A DNA stretch of 64,000 nt from Caprella mutica (Eukaryota; Arthropoda; Malacostraca; Amphipoda; Caprellidae). A program made the translations under genes and the position numbers. The DNA lies in NCBI GenBank assembly GCA_947561585.1, contig CANNZV010002310.1, positions 1 through 64,000 of the forward strand, given 5' to 3'. Of this stretch, positions 11,066 to 24,000 are shown in pieces. The stretch's first letter is position 1. Each line of letters starts with the position of its first letter. The notes below the pieces were generated by a model, which was not told the origin of the DNA, searched no databases, and saw only the letters and a program-made list of their open reading frames with translations.

Positions 11066-11700
11066 TCATTTTTTCCCTATTCTGTAAATTCTTGTTGTTA
11101 GTTATTTTTGTTGTTTAGGTAGTATGTATGTACCTATTTACTTTTTAATCTGTCTTAATTTAGTTAATTGAATTGTTAATCAAATTGTTGATTGAAATCA
11201 TAGTTAAAAAATTAATTAAAAATTTAAATTCCCATATTCTTGTTTAAAATCCTCGCTCTAAATTATTTTAATTTTTGTAATGATATTAAAAATATTTGGA
11301 AACATATCGAATTGAAAAAACTATTACAATGTCTCGAAGTCTTGTTATAGACGAAACTAACTGAAACGTGTCGATAAATAGAGAGTGGCGATACAAGGAG
11401 CGCTTGTTCTACATAGGTATTAACTTTTTGGTCATTTTAAATTAACATGAAAGTATTAAATCATGAATAATCCCGTCCTTCAATAATAATTTGATGCTAG
11501 AAAAATAAATATCAATAATATAATATGCTGTAATATCTTAATTAATAATTTTTTATAGGTATTACTAGCATTTTAGCATTCTAAAAAGAGCCAAAGTTTG
11601 GCGGGAATAAAAAGAGCTAGTAAGTGCTGTGATTTATCAGAGTACTGACTTTTCCTATCAAATCTCATCATAATAATTGTTCTATTTCAAGTTGATAAAC

Positions 11701-12026
11701 ATGAGTTTAGACCGAGTTGAAGGGAAAAAGAGTGGACATTACCTTTATGTTGAAGCTTTAGATCCAGTTTATACATATAAACTGGTCAAATCAAAATACC
11801 TAATATGTAGTGTGAAAAACTGTGGCGTCACGGGAAAGATTTTCAATATTGGGGTGAGGAACCTAGATGGTTCATATGGTACCAATTTTAGGAAAAATGG
11901 TGACCATAACCATCTAGGAAAGGCAAACGTGAAAAATATTCTTGAAATTAAAAATGCAGTCAAGTCTGAGGTTAGGGGTAATCCAATGAAACCCCTGCAA
12001 GATTGTTTCAATGACGTAATTGCGAG
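11701..12026 (+). CDS. Exon 1, FLYWCH-like finger
   Basis: ATG at 11701 follows TAA TAA at 11671-11676 in frame. Cysteines C36 and C41 and the NGDHNH histidines form the finger. Ends VIA plus AG, phase 2, before GTGAGT. The upstream TTG at 11677 is in frame but unlikely to be the start. Confidence 0.8.
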
Positions 12027-15000
12027 GTGAGTTTTATTTCCTAATTACATATCACATATGTACCAGTCTGTATTTGGTGCAAAAAATCCCACCGACTTTT
12101 TCAGAAAGCTGAAAAAATTCACCATAAACCATGTATAAAAGTATGTCAGTTGAAGCTACCTAATTAGGTGATTGGCTTAGATTTGAAATGGTCAAATCTC
12201 AGATATGTCTAATTGGCTTTAAATTTCAAATTATTTCCTATGTTCCCATGTTAATTTTGGGCCTTGGCTTGAAATCTTCAAAAAATGAGCCAAATTGGCT
12301 TGGCTCAGATTTTTTGTGAACCATCTGAAACATGGGTTTATGTCTCATAATCTCTCTATTTGTCTCTCCAGCTCTCTCAAAACTTCATCAAATTTCTATA
12401 CATAAATTACATAATGGTCTAATAGGTAATCAAAAATTCTTTCCCAAATAAGACCTTCTCTACTCAATCTACTGAGTCTACTCTAGTCTTTACCTACCCA
12501 CTATCTAAGACTAAGCATACACAAAATTAAATTATTGTACTTGATTATTGGATAATGGATAGCTAGCTTATACCTAATCCGGGCTAATCATATATCTAAC
12601 TATTTAGTTAGGTATTACTCTATTAAATATGGCGTTGTGGGTTAAAAGCAAGCTTTTAGACCCAGTCTGCAAAAGATGCAATCATGCATGAAGTTGTGAT
12701 ATTTATCCAGCGACTACTATTGATGCCTTGAAATTTAAATTAGTCTCCTGAATTATCTGGTTACAATTTTCCAATTAATTCCTATGTTTACATATAATTA
12801 TTAGAAATTTGAAAATAATTAAAAATATCTGAAGAGAAATTGCCCCAAAAATTAAATATCTATAATAATCTGGAGACTAATTCGGCATGCTTTACAGACT
12901 GATTTGAGACTAATAATTTATTCTTTTTCCCTACTAAACTGAGGGCCAGTCTGGAAAACTGCTTAGGCTAACAGATGAACTCTATATGCTAAATGCTGCG
13001 GATAATACAATTTTTAGTAATTTACCATTAATGTTTGAAGTCTGTAAAACTCCCACAGAGTAATTAGTTCATCAGAAAGCACCTATTTTTCCAGACTGGA
13101 CTGAGGGTGTCTCTTCTCCCATACTTAATTTTAAGTTTCTTCATTAAATAAGTAGGCTAGTAGCTAATATCACATCATTTTATTCATTTACGAACCTGAA
13201 CGAACGGCGAACCTACCGTATGATGTGTTTTTTTATTAAGTTAGGTAGCTAGCTAGCTACCTGGCTTGGCTAACCCAGCCTAGACTCAGGCCAGTCTGTA
13301 TTTGCTGCACAAAATTCCACTGACTTTTTGAAAAAGCTGAAAAAATCCACCATAAATATCCAGTAATTTGGCTGATCCACCAACATTTTAGTTTTACCCA
13401 TTTTTCCACCAAAAATTGATGGTAACTTAGGAGTAAATAGGTGAAAGGAGTAAATAGGTGAAAATCAACAGACTTTGCCAGAATATTATTTTCAATGGAG
13501 AAAAATTCCACCGACATGTCGGTGGAATTTATCACAAAATACAGACTGGGCCTAGAGTAACTGGTAAACTGTTCTCCAAGAAATCCTTTATAATAGCTTT
13601 TGTTCTCAGTAAAGTATATATGTAATTAATTATAGGAGAAAATGGATCTTTCCCATTTATTTGACCCATGGCAAATTTAATTTAAATAAATTTGTTTAGA
13701 TAGGTATGTAATTTTATCCATATAATCCAAAAACCATAACCATTTACTGTAGAAACTAATACTTTTCAAGATATGAGGGTTTGAAGTTATTTATTTCATC
13801 ATTTCCCTGTATTAGGTACTGAAGGATTGAGAACTTTGATAAAACTAGTGCACTGTTTTCATGCTTCTTGGTCATTGATAGCTGTCATCATGTCATGTAG
13901 TTTGTTGTATCTGCTAGTGGCTACCTAGTTTGTTGTACTGCACACTAAATGATTAAGTAATGACATGGCAGGAGTATGGAGGGTGGCATGCCCCCCATTA
14001 CATATATATCAGTATTTAAGTAATAAATTGAAAATATCACTGCAACTGGAAATATTCTATAATTATTTCGGTGGGCGTGTCGCCCCCGAACCCCTCGCTA
14101 CACAATCGTGAAGTGTGCAGCAGTGCTGCGGAGTCCGTGCTGTAGACGGTGCATAAAATGTTTGACTCTGACTCATATTTTGAATTTATCGACTCCAACT
14201 CCGACTCTATTATATAGAATTCCACCGAATCTGACTTCAACAAGCAGTTTTAGTTTTACAATATTACAATAACAAGTAATATAGAGTCATTTCAGTGTTT
14301 AGACTTTAAATATTGATTTAATGTATTGCTATGAGCAGTTATTAGTTCTTATAAGATATCTAACATGATGAACAACAAATTAAATGGATATAAATTTGTG
14401 TGACTTATATCTAGATCTTGGAGTCGGAGTCTGTACAAATTTTCGACTCCTGACTCGACTCCTGATTCCGACTCCACTAAAAATATTTCACTCTGACTCC
14501 ACAGCCCTTGTGTGTGGTACAACAGACTCCTTCACAGTTTCATGTGAAAATATAAATGTTTTAGTACCTAATTTAAATGAAAATACGAGTTTTTTTCAAA
14601 GTTCTCAATCCTTCACTAATATATAAGAAATAAATAACTTTAAACCTATATATCTCAAAAAGTATTAGTAGTAGTATCCTATAGAACAAAAAATCAATAG
14701 GATCATCAAATAGGAAAGATCTGAGGAAATTAAGGAGTGTTCACACAGAAAATGTTAAAAATGTCCCATTTTCTGCAGACTGGTGACTAACTAATTAATG
14801 AATCAACTTCCAATCAAATGATTATTTTCACATAGTAATAGTAGTAATAGTATAATATTACAACCATGTTACAGAGTATGTCAGTTGAAGTCAACTAATA
14901 GTTTTAGATTTCAAAAGGTCAAAATTCAGATATTTGTAATTGGCTCAAATTTCTTAATTAATTCCTATGTTCACATGTTAATTTTGACTTGAAGTCATCA

Positions 15001-18000
15001 AAAAATGAGCCACAATTGTTTAGTGACTAGGCTCAGAATTTTTCTGTTTCTTTTTTTTAATTTTAATGGGGTAATTTAGCCCCATTCCTAGATAGTGAAA
15101 CTTGTAATAATACAGGGATGGAGTCTGGAGGTATAATAAAATATTCATTTTATTGAATGTGTAGAAAAGTTTCAGAAATATTAATTGATAGCTACTATTA
15201 ATTTTTTTCTTTTTATTAATATATATTGATTTATATCTTCGTATCTGTACTACACATTGAATATATCAATATACTAATGTATTGAGTTACCTAGTTCAGA
15301 TTTTAATTACTTGATTTAAAATAATTTAAGCCAGGATATAATTTTTTTGGATAATTTAAAATAGTCATAATTTTTAAATTGCCCTAATTAAATATTTTAA
15401 TTAAATTATTTATTGAAAATATTCATTATATTTTCCCAACCAGACCGCTAACCTTACCTTAGGTGCGCTATATCTCATCAAATTTATAAGGGTTTTTAAA
15501 TTTGTTGCCCAAAGTGTCCTTGACGAAAATTTTATTCGGTAGATTTTCTTGCAACAAATCGATTAAAATTCCTTTGGCGAGATTTCCAGACTCGGGTATA
15601 AACACCATGTGTTGATACCTAGTTACATAGAGATTAATTAAAGATCTCCCTTATAGATTTCATAGTGGGCTCATATTTGTCTTAGTCTTGGAAAAATGTT
15701 TGTTTTGTTTTTGTGAGTGTTCAACTCAGATGAACAGACATTTTATTTTTAGCTCTTTTTGAGGACATCGAGCCACTGAAGAACTAAGTTAGGATATCCA
15801 AAGTAAGGGATGGGACAAATTATAGCTATTGGCAACTTTGATAATCATAGATGTTGTGTTGCAAATTCTAAATATTTCACAAACATTGATCGAATTTGCT
15901 TCCTCTTTTAGTATTTTCTAAGAAAGGTTTTATTTTTAAATTAATATCATGTATTTAATTTTTTTACTGTAATATTCATATAATAATTTATTTTATGTAT
16001 ATATTTTTCTAATAAAAATATATTTTATTTTTATATACTAAGTAAAAATGAATGTTCCCTTAAGAGCACCGTTCCCAGATTTCGAAAAGTTTTTTTATTA
16101 TAGGTTGTGAAACTTTGTACACATTAGAATATGTTTTTGTGTCTTGACATTTTTTCAATTCGACCCATAGAAAACGAGTTATTCGAACTTCGAACAAATT
16201 TCGAACAGTGTGGAACTTAATAAATGGATACTACAAATTGTAGCTATGACATTATGTTTTTTTGCATTCGATTCTCCACAAGATTCTCTACAAACTGTGG
16301 AAGCGTTTTTTTTTATTTTTCGGATTGGCTCTTGTATTATTGAAATTTTTAGTGAAACAAAAATTTTTTTTAAAAAATTTAAATTTAAAAATTCAATATT
16401 TTGATAAATAATTCGAAAGTTAAATAAAACTCTTCCAGAGTTTGTAGAGAATTCTGGGGAAAATTGAATGCAAAAATTGCAATGCCGTAGCTTCAAAATT
16501 GTAAACGCCTTAGGCTTTTGAATTAAAAGATTTTAGATCTCTGAACTAATAGAAAATCCCATTCAAAGTTTGATAATCTGACACGCTGCATACGACTCCT
16601 GTGAAAGTTTGCGGGTAACTGAGGGGCATACCTTAGTGTGCATCTGATTAGTGGCACGTTAGATACCAGACATAGCGAGTTGGTTTTTAGAGTACATATC
16701 GACTCACTACGGACCCTACCCCCCGGTCCCCTTTCTCCCTCTCCCCAGGGGGTTAGAGTAACATAAGAGCTCTGATATTTTGCACACGCTATTAGAAGGT
16801 TAAAAAGCAACTATTTACACAATAATAATTTTTATCTTTAATTTTGCCATTTTTCCCAGGAACGGTCCCCTTAACTCTTTTTAACTAAGAGCGAATGTCA
16901 TTTTTTTATAAAACAAAATGTTATCACTGACTAAAGTCATCAAATTCAGAAGGGACTGGCAGTTTTTCAGACACAGAGATATAGTGTCCCTAAGGTTAAG
17001 AGGACAGTCTGGTTGGGGGGCTGGGATTTCTCAATAGTCTGACACCCTATTCATGTGACAATTTTATATATTGTGGTTGTGGGGGCTCTATGTGGAACAC
17101 AACATTATTTAATAACTTCCAGTTAACAATTCTCAATCAGAATAATACTAACTGGTTATTCCAGTGATCATAATAATAATAACAGTAGGTAATTAGAATT
17201 GAACTTAGCTCTGTTAGCGTTATAACTAGTTTAAAAGAGCAATTATAGTTCAGGCTATATAACTATTTCAGTAATGAAGATACCTACTTGGCAATTCAAA
17301 TGTTAAGATAAGGAGAGACAAAGCTTTGAGATTGGTTGCCTATTGTATTTGTAGAACCTAAAATTATTTACACAAGACAGCCTACCTACAACAAGATAAT
17401 TATCATACCTATGAATGATAGAACTACCTAAACTGAAAAATGCAGTAGATTATATTTGAAAAGTTGAGGTATGGGATAGCCCCACGTGGTTACCTATCAG
17501 CCCAGATAGGTACACATAAAATAATTAGTGGATAAGTGAAATGATTGTAAAAGTTGCTGAATTAAATTCTCATGCCCAAATATGACTATAAACCTATTTG
17601 TTATTACCTTTGTTCTGATTGGAGCAATACTGAGTTTGACTTTAGCTACTACAGTGCTGTGGTGCACAGGCATCTATTGGGATATGGCTAGTGAGAATTC
17701 ATTAAGCTTTTAACTTGATACTAGCCCCATGGGCTCTATCCTGAAGCTGTATGTGGTGAATGAAAGAGAAGGGGAGTGGCGTCCTTTGGGCCACAAAATG
17801 TAATTTGGATAATGTATACTTATTTTTTTCGTTTTTACCATGTTTATCATTTTTTCAACGCTACTGGCTTTTTTAGAGGATAGTGCTAGAGTTATCATCT
17901 TCAACTACGAGGTCTTAAATTTTTGTGTTTCGTGGTTTCATTTACTATCACCTCTTCCATCCATGAGTTAAGTCACAGGTGCTCGTGTCTCTTTTCGTCA

Positions 18001-21000
18001 CATTCCTTAGCAAGTGACTGCATTCACGAAGTAGCTTTTCTGTATCCATGAGCTTCATCACTGACAGTGATAAGCGATATGGCCTTTGGTTCCAAAGCAG
18101 ACATTAAAATCCTTACTAAATGAATTAATTAACTCAATACTATTTTGGATTACTTTTTGAATCGACATATATGGTCTGTGAACAGATGAAGTATTGTAAT
18201 TAACTATTTCTCCAATGCTTGGTCCCGGAATTGTATTAATTGTATTCCAGAATTAAGTGGCGTTGTCTTTATACTGTGATATGCAGTTAGAAAAGGAATT
18301 GAATGATGATTAAATTCTTCAACTATAGTTCTGCAAACAATTGAGATAACAGTACGAGACCATAGTTGACTTAATTTATCCTATAGTTTGTTGTACTGCA
18401 CACACCTTGATTGTTTAATGAATTGGTTGAGCGGTTCGAGGGCATCTCATAACCCCCAAGGCCTAAACCCAATATATGTACATATATTTTGTGTTATCAG
18501 AAATAAACAGAGTAAGTATCATGTTGACCAAAGAATAGTTATTATCATCGAAGTAGCTAAGCAGACCTTCAATCAGTCTGGTTTGCTAGTGTCAAAAAAT
18601 ATACATTCCTGTTTGTTTTACCTTATTGTGTTGAAAAAAGGTCAAATTTTTGATGAATGTGTCGAGAGGCGAAATTGGTTTAGCCGAAAAGACTTGGTAC
18701 CATTTGTCGGAGGGTAAGGGATGATAATCAATCAAGACGAGTTGAAATATTATAACTATAATGTTTGTACATACAAAAAGAAAATGGGAATTTGAACACA
18801 TTGAATTATATTGTGCATATACAATTTTTAGTTTCAATTATATTAAATCCTCAATTTTTTCAACAGGTCCATAATTAGGTTTCCTTCAGGAAGCTACCTA
18901 AATTTCTCATATTTTTTCTCATTTTACCAATTTATGATTTAGCTAGTTACTAAGTATTGTAAATGTGATATATATGTGATATAGATAAAAATTATAGCTA
19001 ATGAACAATATATTATTCTTTTCATTTATTTGCAGATTGGACTGCCCCATTGGACTTGTTTCATATCAAGAAATGAAGTCAGTTATGTGCAGTATACGAA
19101 GGCAGAGTGGTGGCCCAATAATTACTTCATTGGAGGGATTCATAGCACTGTGTAATAGTGAAAATGAGTAAGTAAATCAATATAAATTTATTGTTGCTAT
19201 GTGATTGTCACATAATTCACTGACTTTCTATGTTTCAATACTTGAATAGATCACAATTAAAGGGATATCTTATCGAAGACAAATGCAAAAATTATGCGTC
19301 ATATTTATTAATATCTAAAGCATAGTAATTTGCCAATAATGTACAAAATAAAGTATTGCTGTTCCCTCCATTACTCAAATTTAAAGTATCTACAATCTTA
19401 AAGGGATGGTCAAGTTAAAATCAAACAATCGCCAAATTTTTTAAAAATCTATTCAGAATATTTAATTATGTAATATTAGAATGCTCGTTTATTTTTAAAA
19501 TGTTCATATAAAAAGTATATAATAAATATAGCGACTCCTAGCGGAAGTATTACCACTCATTAGCATGTACGTGACTATATTTGTTGTTTTCATATTAATT
19601 TATGTATGCAGTAATTAACCTTTTTTGCGTAAAAGTGGTTAAAAGATTCAAGACAAGAAAGCATAACTTTAAAAATAAAGCCATCTCTTCACTTAAGCTA
19701 GAATCTAGATAGAAACTTATCTCCATTTGTCTGCTTACAAGATGGCGAAATCGATTGTGGCGCCATCACCGTTAGTATTTGTTAAGAAATTAATTATATA
19801 TAAATTGATATATTTCCATTATTAGATTTTATTGAACATTACAATTCTACATGAATGCTTTATTCTTACTAAGCAATCGTTTTATTAGAAAAAGGACATT
19901 TTTGTATAAAGTTTGCTGCCCTTAAAAATCAGAGTCTCATCAATGCATAAATATTTTACTAAGTAAACATAAACTACATAGAAATTATATTCTTGTTATA
20001 TCCAAATATTCTTGATTGAGTAGTTTTCTATATACAGTCAGTCGTCAGTTTACCAACTCACGACTCAGTCTTATTACCAAATGCTAATAAGACCGGAGTA
20101 AGTTACAAGAACTATTTAATTGTTACTCTTTAATGAATTTTCATTTTCTATGAGCTATAATGAAGAAATTTTTTATATCAAGTTCGAATACTAAAGCCCA
20201 TTTTAATACCATTCCAGTATGTGGTAGAATTATGGATCTTTCCCATTTAACAACCCCCAGAATATTTGATTTAATATTTTTTTCTTTTCCAAGAAAAGAA
20301 CTGTACCTAGATTCAAAGGAGCTGCAGTGTACCTAGATTCAAAGGAGCTGCAGTGTACCTAGATTCGAAAGAGCTGCAGTGTATCTATTTTCGAACTTAG
20401 CATAGTTGGGGTGTGACTAAATATTATCTACCTATATAGAAATTCAAATATTTGATAATTGAATTCTTTTAATATGTAGAGCTATGGTTATATAAAATAA
20501 TAGTAAGCAGAATTAAAATTCGATCAAGTATTCTGTTCATAATTAATTATATAAGAAATATTCACATTTCGCTTTTTTTCATTCTGAGATTCATTAGAAG
20601 AAAATTCCCCCATTATTTAGTAAGTTTGTTTGTTCGTATATATAATAGTACATACCTATTCAAATACAGTGTTTTGAAATGAATCTCTAGATAGGAAAAA
20701 TGTTATGATATATGAAAAATATTTGTAACAAATACTTATTTAGGTACTTGGATTCTTTAAATGGATCCATTATCTTGGAATCAGCTTTGTTGTTGTTTTG
20801 AATTTGTCGGATTTAGTTAGCCTATCGAACATGGGGGCTTTTTCTTTACTTGAGATTGAAAGTTATGCAAAATTAGGTATTTGAGTTGGGTAATGAATTT
20901 TTATTGAAATGATATCATAAGTATTCAATGAAACTATAAATGAATAGAGAGACTACCTAATTTACGATTAAGATTATTCAAATTGTATCTTGATAGTTAT

Positions 21001-24000
21001 CTCCTAATCATATATAGGATGAACAAAGGTATATGCAAGGTCAAGGTGATGCTCTGTAGATGCCCTTTTCAGCAAGTCTGTCCTGTCCTCCTCCACTATT
21101 TCAGGCTTTCACCTCTGCCATCACATCAAAGAACAATTCACTTAACTATTCACTTAGCATTACGCCTAATCACTAGCACCTTATTTATACACTAGCACTT
21201 AACTAATACTAAACACTTTATTTTTCACTTGTGGCTACACTTATGTCTACACTCATTGCTACACTTATTATCTATAAACACTCAACTCATTGGTCATCCA
21301 CACTCCAGAAACAGCACCTCACCTCACCCCACCAAACCTCCAGCAACAAAAAAATCCTCTCTCTCCCTCAGCCTCCACATCCTGTACAGCACCCTCCTTC
21401 CACATGTTCTTTCCTCTCCACCAAACAAAAATCTTCCCAAAACCTCGTACACCTCCTCCTTTCTTGGTCTCTCAATGGCTTCATTTCTCATCTCCTCTAA
21501 CCTTCTGCATTCCAATATAAAGTGCTGACAATCCTCCCTCTCTCCTCCACACAGTCTACACTCTCCTCACCCCATCTCCTGCATCCCAACTTTAAACTTC
21601 TTGTTCTCGCTGCAAACCACACTCTAGATTTCATACCACCCTCATGATCTTCCTCTTTCATCTCTGTTTTGAACCTTCTGTAAATTCTCAAGCTGCTCTT
21701 CCCTTCCCAATAGCCTGGTTTTTATTCTTTACTCCAAAGCGTGGTTTCAATATGCCTGTAGTACAATTACAAAATATTACCACCTAGGTACGCAAATAAG
21801 AATTATATAAATGAAATGAGAATATCTGTATACTGTATAGCCATGAAATCAACAACTTAGAAATTTACTTGCAGTAATCTGACTATCCTTAGACACAAAG
21901 GAACTTCAACTATTAGGAAGCTCAGACGCTGATTAACTAAACAGACATACCTAATATTTCGAGTTTAACTCTCAAAAGTAAATATATTACCTGGAAAGAT
22001 ACAGAAATAAGTGATGCGAAAATAAGAATAAAGCTTAAAAAGGTGGAAGGCCCAATATTAATAGTCACACAAACCCCTTAAATAATACTACAAATAAAGA
22101 GGGTAAAATTCAATCACCGAACATCACCTAATTAAATAAAACCACACTCCCGATGGTAACTCTATTGAATCTAGAAAAGAAATGGGGGGAATCTGAATTG
22201 CCGAACAGTGCACAAATTTCGATCCGAAAAATAAGGGGGGGTAGCTAAATCATCTGGGTCACCGAACAGCACACAAAATTTCAGTAAACTCGTCTTACAA
22301 TCGCACTACTGGATTTAGAAGCAAATAAAGGGGGGTAGCTAAAAATGAATCACCGATTAACGGACTAACTCCAATTAACTAAACAATAGGCATAGGCTAA
22401 ATCATAAGTATATTCCACATAAGTGCACTCTCACAGATCTCACATGAACCAGTATCCCCAACTATACACCCAAATGGTTCTTCTACCAGCACAAATGAAA
22501 ATACACGCATATTACACAATAATTTAATTTCCATTCAGAGTCACTGGAAAAATTAATATGGCTAATCATAATATTGGGAGCAGTGAAGTTTACGTGCTAG
22601 CTAAAACTTTATCTACCTTCTCCTACACAGGTCACTTGGAAATCGACTATTATATTTTTTCGATTATAAAATGCCTGATGCAATATTGAAATACATAGGG
22701 ACAATGATCTAAAAGAAATAATAGTATGATTTCGTGGAGAACTTGTTTATCCACGACATTTCCCATCTGACGACCCCCACCAGATTTAATTTAAATAATT
22801 TTTTTATTTATTTTTGTCCTTAGAATCCGAAAATCAAAACTGTTTTTCGTAGAAACTAATAGTTTTTGAGATATGAGGGTTGAAAGTTATTTATTTCCTA
22901 TGTATTACTGAAGGATTGAGAACTTGAGATTGAGAAAAAACTCGTGTTTTCATTGAAATTACTTAAACGATATAGATTTTTTTAATGAAACGGTAATGTA
23001 GTTTGTTGTACTGCTCACTTCATGATTGAAACTTGTTACATAAATTAGCTATATTATTCATAATTTAATTTTTTTCAGACTCAACGAATCACTTGGTGCA
23101 AGAGGTAAATTCTTCCGAGTGGTTCAAGAGGTGGAGGGAAGCACGAATATAATTTTCATGTCCCCAACACTTGAATCACACTTGGGGGCATCGAGGCTTT
23201 TTCATTGCGATGGAACATTCAAATGCGTTCCAGCAACCATGCATCAGATGTTCACCATCCACATTCCTGTTGGTGATAAGGTAATATTTTGTATATGCAA
23301 ATTAATTCAATCTCATCAGATTATACTTCATCTCATCCTTCTTTTTTCAATGAATTACTTGTTTGATATATTCTTGCCGTAGATTCTTCATCAATGTAGG
23401 TAAATGCCCCCAGATATATAAGTTTTTTTATTGTTCACAAGCTAACTAAAAATTTTCTTAGCTAATTTGTAATTTAAATTAGGGCTTTTACCAACTAGTA
23501 GCTAATTAATTAGAGCTATTAAGTTTATAAAAGCTCTAATTTAAATTAGAGCTATTAGTAACTATTCTCATCTTAACGGATTACACTAGGTCTTTTTTCT
23601 TACTAATAATTGCGAAAGTAAAGATTATTTATATAACATATATACGTATCATTTAGCTTTAGATTGTCAAAATGCTTTATTGATTTATTTTATACCTTTC
23701 GATTTGTAACCAGTGATTTATAAATAAATAACCTTGAAATTACGCAAATTCAGTTGACTTATAATTAGAAAAAAATGTAAGTGCTTACTTCTCTAAATTA
23801 TTATTATTATAACTAGTGGGTACCCGTGCAAATTGCACGGTGACGTGCATATATTAGGTACTATATATTTTTTATTATTTAAGGACTTTACTTATTTTGT
23901 TTGTTCATACACATTAAACATTCCCGTTTTCCATTACAGTTCATATAAATTAGGTACCAGTAAAGAGTAATTTTCGCTCTCGTGACGTCATCAATTTGTG

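Larger units (their letters stand above)
7200..11070 (+). mobile_element. Decayed DIRS-like tyrosine-recombinase retrotransposon
   Basis: Coding remnants occur in the order reverse transcriptase, RNase H, tyrosine recombinase on one strand, the order of DIRS-type elements, with no LTRs. Reverse transcriptase blocks lie at 7343-7845, RNase H blocks at 7981-8274, recombinase at 9522-9968 and 10841-10996. A MITE (8277-8794) splits the RNase H end, a second MITE-like segment follows at 8805, and a 192-bp MITE (10028-10219) splits the recombinase. A strong hairpin at 11016-11065 may mark the 3' end. Boundaries are estimates. Confidence 0.7.

Noticed and set aside
10923..11100. Conserved-looking frame HEIRDKVFGESVHFCYVDFG
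   Set aside because: Lies over the hairpin after the recombinase stop; no family recognised, so it was not called a gene.
18388..18717. 109-codon frame in intron 1
   Set aside because: Starts in a dispersed repeat arm, has no domain and does not fit the exon phases.
21229..21528. Plus-strand Pro/Ser-rich frames
   Set aside because: Antisense shadows of the minus-strand LINE C-terminal region.
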